From Burkholderiaceae bacterium (GTDB taxonomy: Bacteria; Pseudomonadota; Gammaproteobacteria; Burkholderiales; Burkholderiaceae_B): a stretch of DNA of 39,476 nt. A model generated the notes under the pieces. It made no database searches. It worked only from the letters and a program-made list of their open reading frames with translations, and was not told the origin of the DNA. Shown piece after piece: positions 32,887 to 39,476 of the stretch. The stretch spans positions 1 through 39,476 of the forward strand of contig JARXAG010000199.1 of the NCBI GenBank assembly GCA_029866055.1, given 5' to 3'. The position numbers and the translations under genes are program-made. Position 1 is the stretch's first letter, and each line of letters starts with the position of its first letter.

Positions 32887-34394
32887 CCTCTACTACACAA
32901 CCAACCGATACACCTGTCGCAGCAATCCCCACTTTTTCTGAAATTGGATTGCATCCAGCGCTGTTACAAGCCGTGCTTGATACCGGCTACACGATACCCA
33001 CTCCGATTCAGGCGCAAGCAGTTCCGCTTGCGATGGCCGGGCAAGATGTCATGGGCGCCGCCCAAACAGGCACAGGCAAAACTGCTGCGTTTACGTTGCC
33101 GATTTTGCATCGTCTGATGGCCTTTGCCAACAGCAGCGCTTCGCCTGCCCGCCATCCTGTGCGAGCTTTGATTTTGACGCCCACTCGCGAGCTTGCAGAT
33201 CAGGTTGCTGACAGTGTGAAGCGCTACGGCAAGCTCACGCCGCTGCGTTCGACGGTGGTATTTGGCGGGGTGGATATTAATCCGCAAAAAGAGGCCTTGC
33301 GTAATGGTTGCGAAGTGTTGATCGCGACGCCTGGGCGTCTGCTTGATCACGTTGAGCAGCGCAATGTCAATCTCAGTCAGGTCGGCATTTTGGTCTTGGA
33401 CGAGGCCGATCGAATGCTTGACATGGGTTTTTTGCCTGATCTCGAGCGAATCATTCGTCTGTTGCCCACTCCTCGGCAAACTTTGCTGTTCTCGGCCACG
33501 TTTAGCAACGATATTCGCAAACTTGGTCGCACCTATTTAAATAGCCCAATTGAAATTGAAGTGGCAGGTCGCAATGCCACCGCCGACACTGTCACGCAAA
33601 TTGCGTACGCCATGTCGGGCGATGCTAAACGGGCAGCCGTGGTGCATTTGGTGAAATCGCGCGGCCTGAAGCAAGTGATCGTGTTTTCAAACACCAAAAT
33701 TGGTACTGGTCGCTTAGCGCGTCAACTCGAGCTCGACGGCGTACGTGCCGAATCGATTCATGGCGACAAAACACAAGCCGATCGAATGAAGGCGCTTGAG
33801 GCCTTTAAGGCGGGTGAACTCGAAGTGTTGGTCGCTACCGACGTGGCTGCGCGTGGCCTCGATGTGGCGGGTGTACCTTGTGTCATTAATTACGATTTGC
33901 CGCATAGTGCCGAAGATTACGTTCATCGCATTGGCCGCACAGGTCGCGCGGGGGCGTTGGGCGAAGCGATCTCATTGTTTGCTCCGTCCGAAGAAAAATA
34001 TCTACTCGATATTGAAAAGCTCATTAAAAGTTCGATTGTGCGTGGCACGCTCGAGATCCCGGGCGAGTTACTAGCTCGGGGTTCTTCACGCGACGAGCCG
34101 CGTACCGGTCGTTCGAGTTTTGGTTCAGAGCGTAGCTCTGGCGCCTCAAGCTCAGAGCGTAGCTCAAGCGGGCGCAGCTCTCAAAGTGATCGCGCAGAGC
34201 GCGGTGCGCGCCCCAGTCGCTACAGTGCGCCAGCCAAGCCTCTTGATGATTTCTTTACAAAACCGTATCAGCCTTCGGCCGCCTCGTTGGCTGCCGCTGC
34301 ACAGGCACCCGCGACGTCTTTGAAAAAGCATTCGTTGTTAACGAAGCGCCCGGTGGGTTTGCTGCTCGGTGCTGCGCAAAAAAAGCCTGATTAA
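32883..34394 (+). CDS. rhlE: DEAD-box ATP-dependent RNA helicase RhlE
   Basis: A 503-residue DEAD-box helicase. The Q motif is FSEIGLHPALLQAVLDTGYTIPTPIQAQAVP, motif I AQTGTGKTAAF, Ia PTRELADQV, II VLDEADRMLDMGF, III SATF, IV-V VIVFSNTKIGTGRLAR and ATDVAARGLDV, and VI HRIGRTGRAG. The C-terminal 100 residues are Ser/Arg-rich (RSSFGSERSSGASSSERSSSGRSS), a disordered RNA-binding tail common in RhlE. It acts on structured RNA in ribosome assembly and decay. The start is TTG 32883, the only in-frame start before the Q motif. An 8-codon ORF overlaps it. Confidence 0.95.
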   Translation: MTSTTQPTDTPVAAIPTFSEIGLHPALLQAVLDTGYTIPTPIQAQAVPLAMAGQDVMGAAQTGTGKTAAFTLPILHRLMAFANSSASPARHPVRALILTPTRELADQVADSVKRYGKLTPLRSTVVFGGVDINPQKEALRNGCEVLIATPGRLLDHVEQRNVNLSQVGILVLDEADRMLDMGFLPDLERIIRLLPTPRQTLLFSATFSNDIRKLGRTYLNSPIEIEVAGRNATADTVTQIAYAMSGDAKRAAVVHLVKSRGLKQVIVFSNTKIGTGRLARQLELDGVRAESIHGDKTQADRMKALEAFKAGELEVLVATDVAARGLDVAGVPCVINYDLPHSAEDYVHRIGRTGRAGALGEAISLFAPSEEKYLLDIEKLIKSSIVRGTLEIPGELLARGSSRDEPRTGRSSFGSERSSGASSSERSSSGRSSQSDRAERGARPSRYSAPAKPLDDFFTKPYQPSAASLAAAAQAPATSLKKHSLLTKRPVGLLLGAAQKKPD

Positions 34395-34447
34395 GCGCTA
34401 GCTTGAAGATTGGTTGAACGAAGCGATAGTTAAGCGCCAGTTTGAAG
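34391..34447. repeat. degenerate 18-bp direct repeat at the rhlE 3' end
   Basis: TTAAGCGCTAGCTTGAAG (34391-34408), which contains the rhlE TAA stop, recurs as TTAAGCGCCAGTTTGAAG (34430-34447) with two mismatches. This is the second case in the window of a gene-end duplication. A small AGCG/CGCT hairpin (34452-34463) followed by TTTTTT (34473-34478) could end the rhlE transcript. Confidence 0.6.
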
Positions 34448-34467
34448 GCTAAGCGTCAACGCTGAAA

Positions 34468-34854
34468 TTAGGTTTTTTGACTAAGTGTTTTTAACTGCTC
34501 AATCAAGTCTTCGGGCAAGCTTGTGCTTTGCGGCCGACCTGGCGCGTGCATGGTCTCAATCAAGCGGTTTAGGTGCTCGATATGAGGCAGCAAGGTCCCC
34601 ATAAAACGAATCTGAGCCTCTTGCACAATTGCGATCGTCGGAAAATTCTCAACATCTTCATCACCCAGCAGTTCGGGATAATCCTCAATGTCTGCCCAGA
34701 TGAAACAAACGTCGGGATGTTGTTGGCCGAGCGCTTCGAATTTTGGTTGGTAGGCTTTGCAGGCATCGCACCAGGCCGCACAAAAACACAAGACGATAGT
34801 GAGCTCTGGCCGCTCAAGGGCTTGGGCAAGTGTTGGCGAGTTTGGAAGAAACAC
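34468..34854 (-). CDS. thioredoxin-family protein
   Basis: A 128-residue thioredoxin-fold protein with the active site AAWCDACKAYQPKFEAL (WCxxC) and the cis-Pro in VENFPTIAIVQEAQIRFMGTL. There is no signal peptide, so it is cytoplasmic. Active-site intervening residues Asp-Ala differ from thioredoxin 1 (Gly-Pro), so its redox partner is likely different. The start is a GTG at 34854 and could be otherwise, as no ATG is available upstream of the motif. It converges with rhlE and is divergent from the EI24 gene. Confidence 0.88.
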   Translation of the reverse strand: MFLPNSPTLAQALERPELTIVLCFCAAWCDACKAYQPKFEALGQQHPDVCFIWADIEDYPELLGDEDVENFPTIAIVQEAQIRFMGTLLPHIEHLNRLIETMHAPGRPQSTSLPEDLIEQLKTLSQKT

Positions 34855-34972
34855 GTTTTCGGCAGCGCAAAGGATCAGGTTTGTCTATGATAGCCTCGTT
34901 TGTGTGCCTGATTAGGGTCGCCGGCCCAGTGCGGCTGCCCATTGCACCATCTGTCTCTCGGAGAATTTCACG

Positions 34973-35770
34973 TTGAATCCAACCCAAACAACCCAACAAC
35001 CCCCAGCCACGCAGCAATCGTTCGGCTTACAAGGGGTAGGTCAGGCATTTGGTCGCGCACTGGCTTCGCAATGCCACCCTCGCATGTTGTTCGCCATGTT
35101 GATGCCGTTTTTGATTGTGCTGGGGGCTGTGATTGTGCTGGTCTCAGTGGCACTTGGTCCACTCACTGCTTGGTTGAACCAGCAAGTGACGGATTCTAGT
35201 CTGCTGATTGACGCAAATGAATGGCTCGTGTCGCTCGGTTTGTTTTCGTTATTGTCGGTCAAGGCTTGGTTGCTTAGCCTCACTGCCCTCTTGCTGCTGT
35301 TGCCCGCTTCGGGGATTCTGGGCCTGGCCGTTGCTGCTGTGTTTGTGATGCCCTTAGTGGTGTCCCATTTGTCGCGCCACCGCTATGCCGATGTGGCCAA
35401 GCAGGGTGAATATGGCTTTGTCGTCAGCTTCTGGAACGCACTATGGGTGAGTGTGGTCTTTATGTTGGGCTGGGTATTAACGCTGCCCTTTTGGTTGTTT
35501 CCACCTCTGGGCTTATTGGTGTCGCTTTTGTGGTGGACTTTTGCCTTTTCTCGCATGATGCGGCTTGACTCGATTGTCGAGCACGCCAGCGCGGCCGAGC
35601 GAAAAATTCTGTTGGCACGTCACGGCACTGGGTTTTGGGTGATTGGCTTGTTCTGTGCGTGTTTGAATTTATTCCCGCCGGCTTGGGTGTTTCTGCCAGT
35701 CTTCTCGGGCCTGGTCTACACACACTACGGACTAGCAAGCTTGCGCCAGCTGCGTAGCGAAATGCACTAA
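34973..35770 (+). CDS. EI24-domain membrane protein
   Basis: A 265-residue membrane protein with the EI24/CysZ-like arrangement. The N-terminal segment GLQGVGQAFGRALASQCHPRMLFAMLMPFLIVLGAVIVLVSVALG is followed by three more hydrophobic blocks: KAWLLSLTALLLLLPASGILGLAVAAVFVMPLVV, FWNALWVSVVFMLGWVLTLPFWLFPPLGLLVSLLWW and WVIGLFCACLNLFPPAWVFLPVFSGLVYTH. Start TTG 34973 has a good CGGAGA eight bases upstream. EI24 proteins in bacteria include the sulfate transporter CysZ, but this member is too diverged to assign sulfate transport. Confidence 0.85.
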   Translation: MNPTQTTQQPPATQQSFGLQGVGQAFGRALASQCHPRMLFAMLMPFLIVLGAVIVLVSVALGPLTAWLNQQVTDSSLLIDANEWLVSLGLFSLLSVKAWLLSLTALLLLLPASGILGLAVAAVFVMPLVVSHLSRHRYADVAKQGEYGFVVSFWNALWVSVVFMLGWVLTLPFWLFPPLGLLVSLLWWTFAFSRMMRLDSIVEHASAAERKILLARHGTGFWVIGLFCACLNLFPPAWVFLPVFSGLVYTHYGLASLRQLRSEMH

Positions 35771-35874
35771 ATGTTTGAGGCTGACCCGCCATAAGTCGAC
35801 CAAGGCCTTCGCATTTGTGCTGAAATGTCGACTATTCTCAAATTTGATTGACTTCAATTTTTACTGGAAACATC

Positions 35875-36690
35875 ATGTCTGCTTCTCAAGACACCGCGCG
35901 GTTTGGGTTGATTATCGTTGGTGACGAAATTCTGTCAGGTCGCCGGCAAGACAAGCATATGTCTAAGGTGATCGAATTATTGAGCGCGCGTGGTTTGCAG
36001 TTGTCGTGGGTCGAAGTCTTGTCTGATGATCGTGCCTTGCTGACCGCGGCCCTTGAGCGCAGCTTTGCGTCGGGCGATATCGTGTTTAGCTGTGGTGGGA
36101 TCGGCGCCACGCCCGATGACCATACTCGTCAGGCGGCTGCCGCCGCGCTGAAATTGCCTTTGGCTTTACACCCCTTTGCCGCTGAGCAGATTGGCCTGCG
36201 AGTGGCCGAAACTGCCGCCAAGGGCGGGGGCAATCCGGATATCAATGCTCCTGAAAATCAGCAGCGCTTGCAGATGGGCTATTTTCCGCAAGGTTGCGAG
36301 GCGGTGGTCAATCCGTTTAATCGGATCCCTGGGTTTTTCATTCAAAACCATACCTTTGTGCCAGGGTTTCCGGTGATGGCCTGGCCGATGCTTGAGGCGA
36401 CGCTTGATAGCCGCTATGCGCACTTACATCACAAAAACCAGCAGGTCGAACATTCATTCTTGGTCTATGGCATGCCCGAATCGCGGATCACGCCTGCACT
36501 CGAAGCACTCGAGCAAAAGTGGCCAGGTGTGCGCGCGTTTAGTTTGCCTTCTGTGGGTGAGGGTGGCGGGGTACCCCACATTGAGTTGGGTGTAAAGGGT
36601 GACCCTGAGCCGGCTGCCTTAGCGCTTGAATTTTTAAGGGCTGAAGCGCTACGGTTGGGGGCGCGTTACGAGCCGGGTGTGGCTAAGTAA
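35875..36690 (+). CDS. CinA N-terminal-domain (molybdopterin-binding-like) protein
   Basis: A 271-residue protein starting at ATG 35875 (MSASQDTARFGLIIVGDEILSGRRQDKHMSKVIELLSARGLQLSWVEVLSDD). This matches the MoCF-biosynthesis domain of CinA-type competence/damage-inducible proteins. Motifs IVGDEILSGRRQDKH and FSCGGIGATPDDHTRQAAA bind the nucleotide/pterin-like ligand. The C-terminal CinA nicotinamide-nucleotide amidase domain is absent; the protein ends shortly after a helical segment. Such single-domain forms are common in betaproteobacteria. Substrate unknown. It is 104 bases after the EI24 gene and convergent with the ligase gene. Confidence 0.88.
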   Translation: MSASQDTARFGLIIVGDEILSGRRQDKHMSKVIELLSARGLQLSWVEVLSDDRALLTAALERSFASGDIVFSCGGIGATPDDHTRQAAAAALKLPLALHPFAAEQIGLRVAETAAKGGGNPDINAPENQQRLQMGYFPQGCEAVVNPFNRIPGFFIQNHTFVPGFPVMAWPMLEATLDSRYAHLHHKNQQVEHSFLVYGMPESRITPALEALEQKWPGVRAFSLPSVGEGGGVPHIELGVKGDPEPAALALEFLRAEALRLGARYEPGVAK

Positions 36691-36699
36691 GTCAGGGCC

Positions 36700-38424
36700 T
36701 TAGCCTTGCCGTAACTTTTTTAGCGCAAGCTCTCTGAGTTTGACGCGCTGAAATTTTTGTCCGTTGGCACTGGCTGTTGTTGGAAACTCGTCAACAAACC
36801 AAAGGTGTGCGGGGATCTTAAAAGCAGCGAGTGTTTTTGCGACACCCTTGAGGGTTGCACTCGTATCGGGTGGGCATTGCTTATTTTTTGCGATCGCGAA
36901 GGCCACGGCACGCGGCTGACCGTTGATCTCGACACCCACCACTTGAGCGCTTTCAATGTCGGGTTGTGCGGCTAAAACATCTTCGATTTCAGTCGGGTCT
37001 ACTAAAAAGCCCCCTAGTCGCATCGTGTCACCCATCCGCGATTGGTATACAAAACTACCATCACCGCGCAGGTAGCCTAGATCACCCGTTTTGAAGTAGC
37101 CATCTTCGGTAAACGCTTGAGCAGTGGCCTCGGGGTTATTGAAATAGCCTTTGAATAAAGTGGGTGCCTTGATCTCGAGTTCGCCCGACAGCCCCGCGGC
37201 GCAGAGTTCTAGCGTATCAGGGTCGCGTACTCGCACTGACGTGCGCGCGCCGGCCGCTGGTGTGCCTCCGCCTAGCACGCGCTCTTCGAGCGGTAGCTCA
37301 GGGTGCTGTGCTGAAAACAATGAATGCACTTCGCTCGAGCCATAAAGGCCTCGCATCGGAAACCCTCGCGGGATTAACTCTTGGGCGAGTTCAATGAAGC
37401 GTGCACTAAAGGCCGCAAAACCAAACAGCTTGAGCGAGGTAAAGGCGATGGGCTCTGGGTTTTGTTCTGCAAAGCGACGCAGCATTTCGTCGCTACCAAA
37501 AATATGTGTGATCTGGTGCTGCTTGATTAACTGACTAGCCGAAGCAACGTCAAAAAAATCCATCAACACGACGGGCATTCTTGCTGCAATAGCAGCCAAC
37601 GCGCTATCTAGCCCGTACACGCCACAGAGCGGCAGAGCGGTCAGTAACGCATCACCGGGTGCGCCGAACTGATAGCCTGTCGCGATGTGTCGTACGTGCT
37701 CGCTGAGAGTCTTTTGCGTGTGTACGACAAGCTTTGGGCCTTTCGTGGTGCCCGAGGTTGTGAAAAAAATAACGGGCAGGTCTTCAAGCGTTGAGGATTG
37801 AGTATGGTCTGAATTTGGTTCTGGTTGTGCAAACGCGTGGGTATCGGGCTGCGTCTGTTCGAAAGAATCAACCGTTGTGCGTTGCTGTGATGCGTCGCTG
37901 AACGCTTTGGGCGGATCACTCGAAGATCTAGCCGACGGTTTTGCGAGCGTGGGCAAAAAGCGTACAACCGGTCGGCCCAACAGAGTCGGGGGCGTGTTGT
38001 CATCTGCATCGACCATCATGATCGTCTTGAGATGCGTCAAATTACTTGCATCAACACCTTTAATCACCTCGGCAAAATCAATTTTTCGAAAATTGAGTTG
38101 CAAGATTAAAAATTGAGCATGCGAATTTGCCAAGATGTAGTGCACTTCGTGGCTGCGGTATTTTGTATTGACGGCAACCAGTGTGGCACCCAAACGCGCA
38201 AGCGCAAAAAAGATAGCAAGCCATTCAACGCGGTTGATGAGCCAAACGGCAACGTGATCGCCTCGCTTAACGCCTTGTTGACCGAGCCATGTTTCAGTGT
38301 CTTGTACGAGTTGTTCAAACTGCCAATACGAAATGTGCTGACCCTCTTGGATCAGCATGGTCGCATTGGGTGCTTCAAGGAGGTGATGCTCATAGACCGA
38401 GCGCAAGGTATAAGAATGCGTCAT
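36700..38424 (-). CDS. acyl-CoA synthetase (AMP-binding, ANL superfamily)
   Basis: A 574-residue acyl-CoA ligase. The ATP/AMP loop is VIFFTTSGTTKGPKLVVHTQKTL, then LYGSSEVHSLF, then GYFNNPEATAQAFTEDGYFKTGDLGYLRGDGSFVYQSRMGDTMRLGGFLVDPTEIEDVLA, and the C-terminal catalytic Lys in SANGQKFQRVKLREL. Between the first domain and the ATP loop sits an insertion of about 55 polar residues (AKPSARSSSDPPKAFSDASQQRTTVDSF.. to SSTLEDL), Ser/Thr/Gln/Pro-rich and probably disordered, which makes it longer than its relatives. It follows livF on the same strand after 81 bases, so the acid it activates may be the transporter's cargo or a product of it. Confidence 0.88.
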   Translation of the reverse strand: MTHSYTLRSVYEHHLLEAPNATMLIQEGQHISYWQFEQLVQDTETWLGQQGVKRGDHVAVWLINRVEWLAIFFALARLGATLVAVNTKYRSHEVHYILANSHAQFLILQLNFRKIDFAEVIKGVDASNLTHLKTIMMVDADDNTPPTLLGRPVVRFLPTLAKPSARSSSDPPKAFSDASQQRTTVDSFEQTQPDTHAFAQPEPNSDHTQSSTLEDLPVIFFTTSGTTKGPKLVVHTQKTLSEHVRHIATGYQFGAPGDALLTALPLCGVYGLDSALAAIAARMPVVLMDFFDVASASQLIKQHQITHIFGSDEMLRRFAEQNPEPIAFTSLKLFGFAAFSARFIELAQELIPRGFPMRGLYGSSEVHSLFSAQHPELPLEERVLGGGTPAAGARTSVRVRDPDTLELCAAGLSGELEIKAPTLFKGYFNNPEATAQAFTEDGYFKTGDLGYLRGDGSFVYQSRMGDTMRLGGFLVDPTEIEDVLAAQPDIESAQVVGVEINGQPRAVAFAIAKNKQCPPDTSATLKGVAKTLAAFKIPAHLWFVDEFPTTASANGQKFQRVKLRELALKKLRQG

Positions 38425-38505
38425 GTCAATAAAGGCTCTGCTGCAAGGCGCTCAGTTGCGACAGATGAATAGCGATCTTTGTGCAACATGGCCAGCCAAA
38501 AAGTA

Positions 38506-39222
38506 TTAATAAAGTTCCATCAGATCAGCATTATTGCTAAAGGCCTCGGGTGTGCCTTCACGAATCAATTGTCCCGATTTCATGACGATGACACGATCTG
38601 AAATTTTGAGTGCTTCGCGGATATTTTGTTCGACGATCAAGATCGACATCTTGCGTTCTTGTTGGAGGGCGCGTAAGGGACCCGCCAAATCTTGAAAAAG
38701 TTTTGGCGCTAAGCCAATCGAAGGCTCGTCGAGCAAGAGGCAGCGAGGCTGGCCAAGCAAGGCACGGCCTAAAGACACCATTTGTTGCTGGCCGCCCGAC
38801 AGAGTGCCTGCGCGCTGCATATAAAACTTTTTGATCATCGGGAGCACGCTCATCACCCACTCAAGCCGTGCAGCCTGCTCGCCTGCGGGGATGCCGTTCG
38901 CCCAAAAGCCCAGCCGCATGATTTCGGCAACGGTTAAGCCTGGAAAGACGCCTCGACCTTCGGGCACCATCGCGATACTTGCTGCGTTCATGCCACGCGG
39001 ATCGGGCTTAGCAATCGTGTTGCCTTCAAGGGTAATCGTGCCTTCGGCAAGCGGAACAAGGCCAAACAAGGCCTTCAATAACGTCGACTTACCGGCGCCA
39101 TTGTGCCCGATCAGGCAGAGCACTTCGTTGTAGCCAAGGCTCACATTAAAGTTTTCAAGCACAGGCCTGCCGCCATAACCAACGCGCAGGTTCTTGGCTT
39201 CAAGAAAATTAGCCGCGGTCAT
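38506..39222 (-). CDS. livF: branched-chain amino acid ABC transporter ATPase LivF
   Basis: A 238-residue ABC ATPase of the LivF type. Walker A is LIGHNGAGKSTLLKALFGL, the Q-loop region is NAASIAMVPEGRGVFPGLTVAEIM, the signature is RAGTLSGGQQQMVSLGRALLGQPRCLLLDEPSIGLAP, and the H-loop-equivalent is ILIVEQNIREALKISDRVIVM. GRGVFPGLTVAEIM and EQNI are LivF-specific compared with LivG. It powers uptake of branched-chain amino acids or, in many Burkholderiales, aromatic or other organic acids. It overlaps the upstream livG stop by 4 bases. Confidence 0.93.
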   Translation of the reverse strand: MTAANFLEAKNLRVGYGGRPVLENFNVSLGYNEVLCLIGHNGAGKSTLLKALFGLVPLAEGTITLEGNTIAKPDPRGMNAASIAMVPEGRGVFPGLTVAEIMRLGFWANGIPAGEQAARLEWVMSVLPMIKKFYMQRAGTLSGGQQQMVSLGRALLGQPRCLLLDEPSIGLAPKLFQDLAGPLRALQQERKMSILIVEQNIREALKISDRVIVMKSGQLIREGTPEAFSNNADLMELY

Positions 39223-39476
39223 GCGCGCTCTCCAAAGTAGATGGCTGCCAGGTGCGGATCTTTTAAGATGTCTTCTGAACTGCCTTGAGCAAGGAGTTTG
39301 CCTTGATCTAAAAACGCGACGCGATCCGAAAGTTTGATCACGATGTCAAGGTTGTGTTCAATAATGCAGATTGTGATTCCACGCTTGGCATAATCGCGTA
39401 ACAAGGTCACGAAGCGATCAAAAGAGCGAGGATCTAAGCCTGAGGCGGGCTCGTCAAGAAGCCAGAGCTTCGCTTC
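39219..39476 (-). CDS. livG: ABC transporter ATPase LivG, C-terminal end (cut by window edge)
   Basis: The last 85 codons of an ABC ATPase whose upstream part lies past base 39476. Reading the edge sequence adds EAKLWLLDEPASGLDPRSFDRFVTLLRD to the ORF-track fragment, giving Walker B and the D-loop; the track's start at 39410 is only an internal GTG. Then GITICIIEHNLDIVIKLSDRVAFLDQGKLLAQGSSEDILKDPHLAAIYFG has the LivG-type IEHNLDIV (LivG normally IEHDMxxV). The stop overlaps the livF ATG, so the two are coupled. The liv operon likely continues rightward. Confidence 0.88.
   Translation of the reverse strand, partial: EAKLWLLDEPASGLDPRSFDRFVTLLRDYAKRGITICIIEHNLDIVIKLSDRVAFLDQGKLLAQGSSEDILKDPHLAAIYFGERA

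Noticed and set aside
32964-33479. Minus-strand ORF of 171 residues opposite rhlE
   Set aside because: Antisense to conserved DEAD-box motifs; Gln/His/Arg-rich shadow frame.
1-39476. CRISPR arrays, tRNA/rRNA genes, insertion sequences, prophage or attachment sites
   Set aside because: No regularly spaced repeats, no recognisable tRNA T-arm or rRNA segments, no transposase or integrase frame, and no terminal inverted repeats were seen. The few short repeats are listed individually.
36700-39476. A clear statement that the liv cluster imports aromatic acids
   Set aside because: The substrate-binding protein and permeases lie outside the window, and LivFG ATPases alone do not reveal the cargo.

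Overview
The window looks like chromosomal DNA of a betaproteobacterium, most likely Burkholderiales and probably Alcaligenaceae-like. The basis is the ubiH-dusB-fis-purH-ruvC-ruvA gene order, a Bug/TctC-type solute-binding protein, livGF next to acyl-CoA ligases, an RhlE helicase with a Ser-rich tail, and TACAAT/TACACT -10 boxes before many genes. It is densely coding. I found no rRNA, tRNA, CRISPR array, phage gene or insertion sequence. No gene-free stretch exceeds 300 bases; the two longest are 2957-3237 and 24391-24657, and both are described in the feature list.

Layout. 1-1759: minus-strand acyl-CoA ligase followed by a thiolase cut by the left edge. 1838-2956: exported beta-lactamase-fold serine hydrolase. 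2957-3237: spacer with a perfect 16-bp tandem repeat and a strong sigma70-like promoter pointing into minE antisense. 3238-6918: glnS-minC-minD-minE, all minus. 6990-9352: a cytochrome bd oxidase-like pair (cydAB-like) on the plus strand, converging on an OmpR-type two-component system (9384-11650). 11757-13619: recQ. 13713-14777: ruvB alone on the minus strand. 14877-19077: four plus-strand metabolic genes (PLP dehydratase, two NAD-dependent sugar-epimerase/SDR proteins, a Bug receptor) lying between ruvB and ruvA. 19137-24390: minus-strand operon ubiH-dusB-fis-purH-ruvC-ruvA. 24658-25119: a TM2 membrane protein on the opposite strand between pepP and ubiH. 26557-27387: CtaG-type oxidase assembly factor. 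27409-28245: galU. 28312-29850: M48 metalloprotease with TPR-like tail. 29840-31593: minus-strand zf-CHCC / NTF2-like / YheT-type hydrolase operon. 31659-32761: azlCD amino-acid exporter. 32883-34394: rhlE. 34468-34854: thioredoxin-like. 34973-35770: EI24 membrane protein. 35875-36690: CinA N-terminal domain (MoCF-binding) protein. 36700-39476: minus-strand livG (partial)-livF-acyl-CoA ligase, a probable uptake-plus-activation operon for an organic acid or amino acid.

Most genes are housekeeping. The most unusual item is the CydA-like subunit. It aligns nearly gap-free, from memory, with E. coli CydA over long stretches, but lacks both heme b558 ligands (His186 and Met393 positions), both proton-path/heme-pocket glutamates (Glu99, Glu107) and the Q-loop quinol residues. 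It keeps the His19 position and a normal-looking CydB partner. That points to a non-canonical member of the cytochrome bd superfamily rather than an ordinary quinol oxidase. Secondary points are the separation of ruvB from ruvCA, an orphan promoter antisense to minE, an 8-codon upstream ORF whose stop overlaps the rhlE TTG start, degenerate duplications of two gene 3' ends, and -10 boxes so close to start codons that leaderless or near-leaderless mRNAs are implied.

All comparisons with named family members were done by eye from memory; no search or structure prediction was run.
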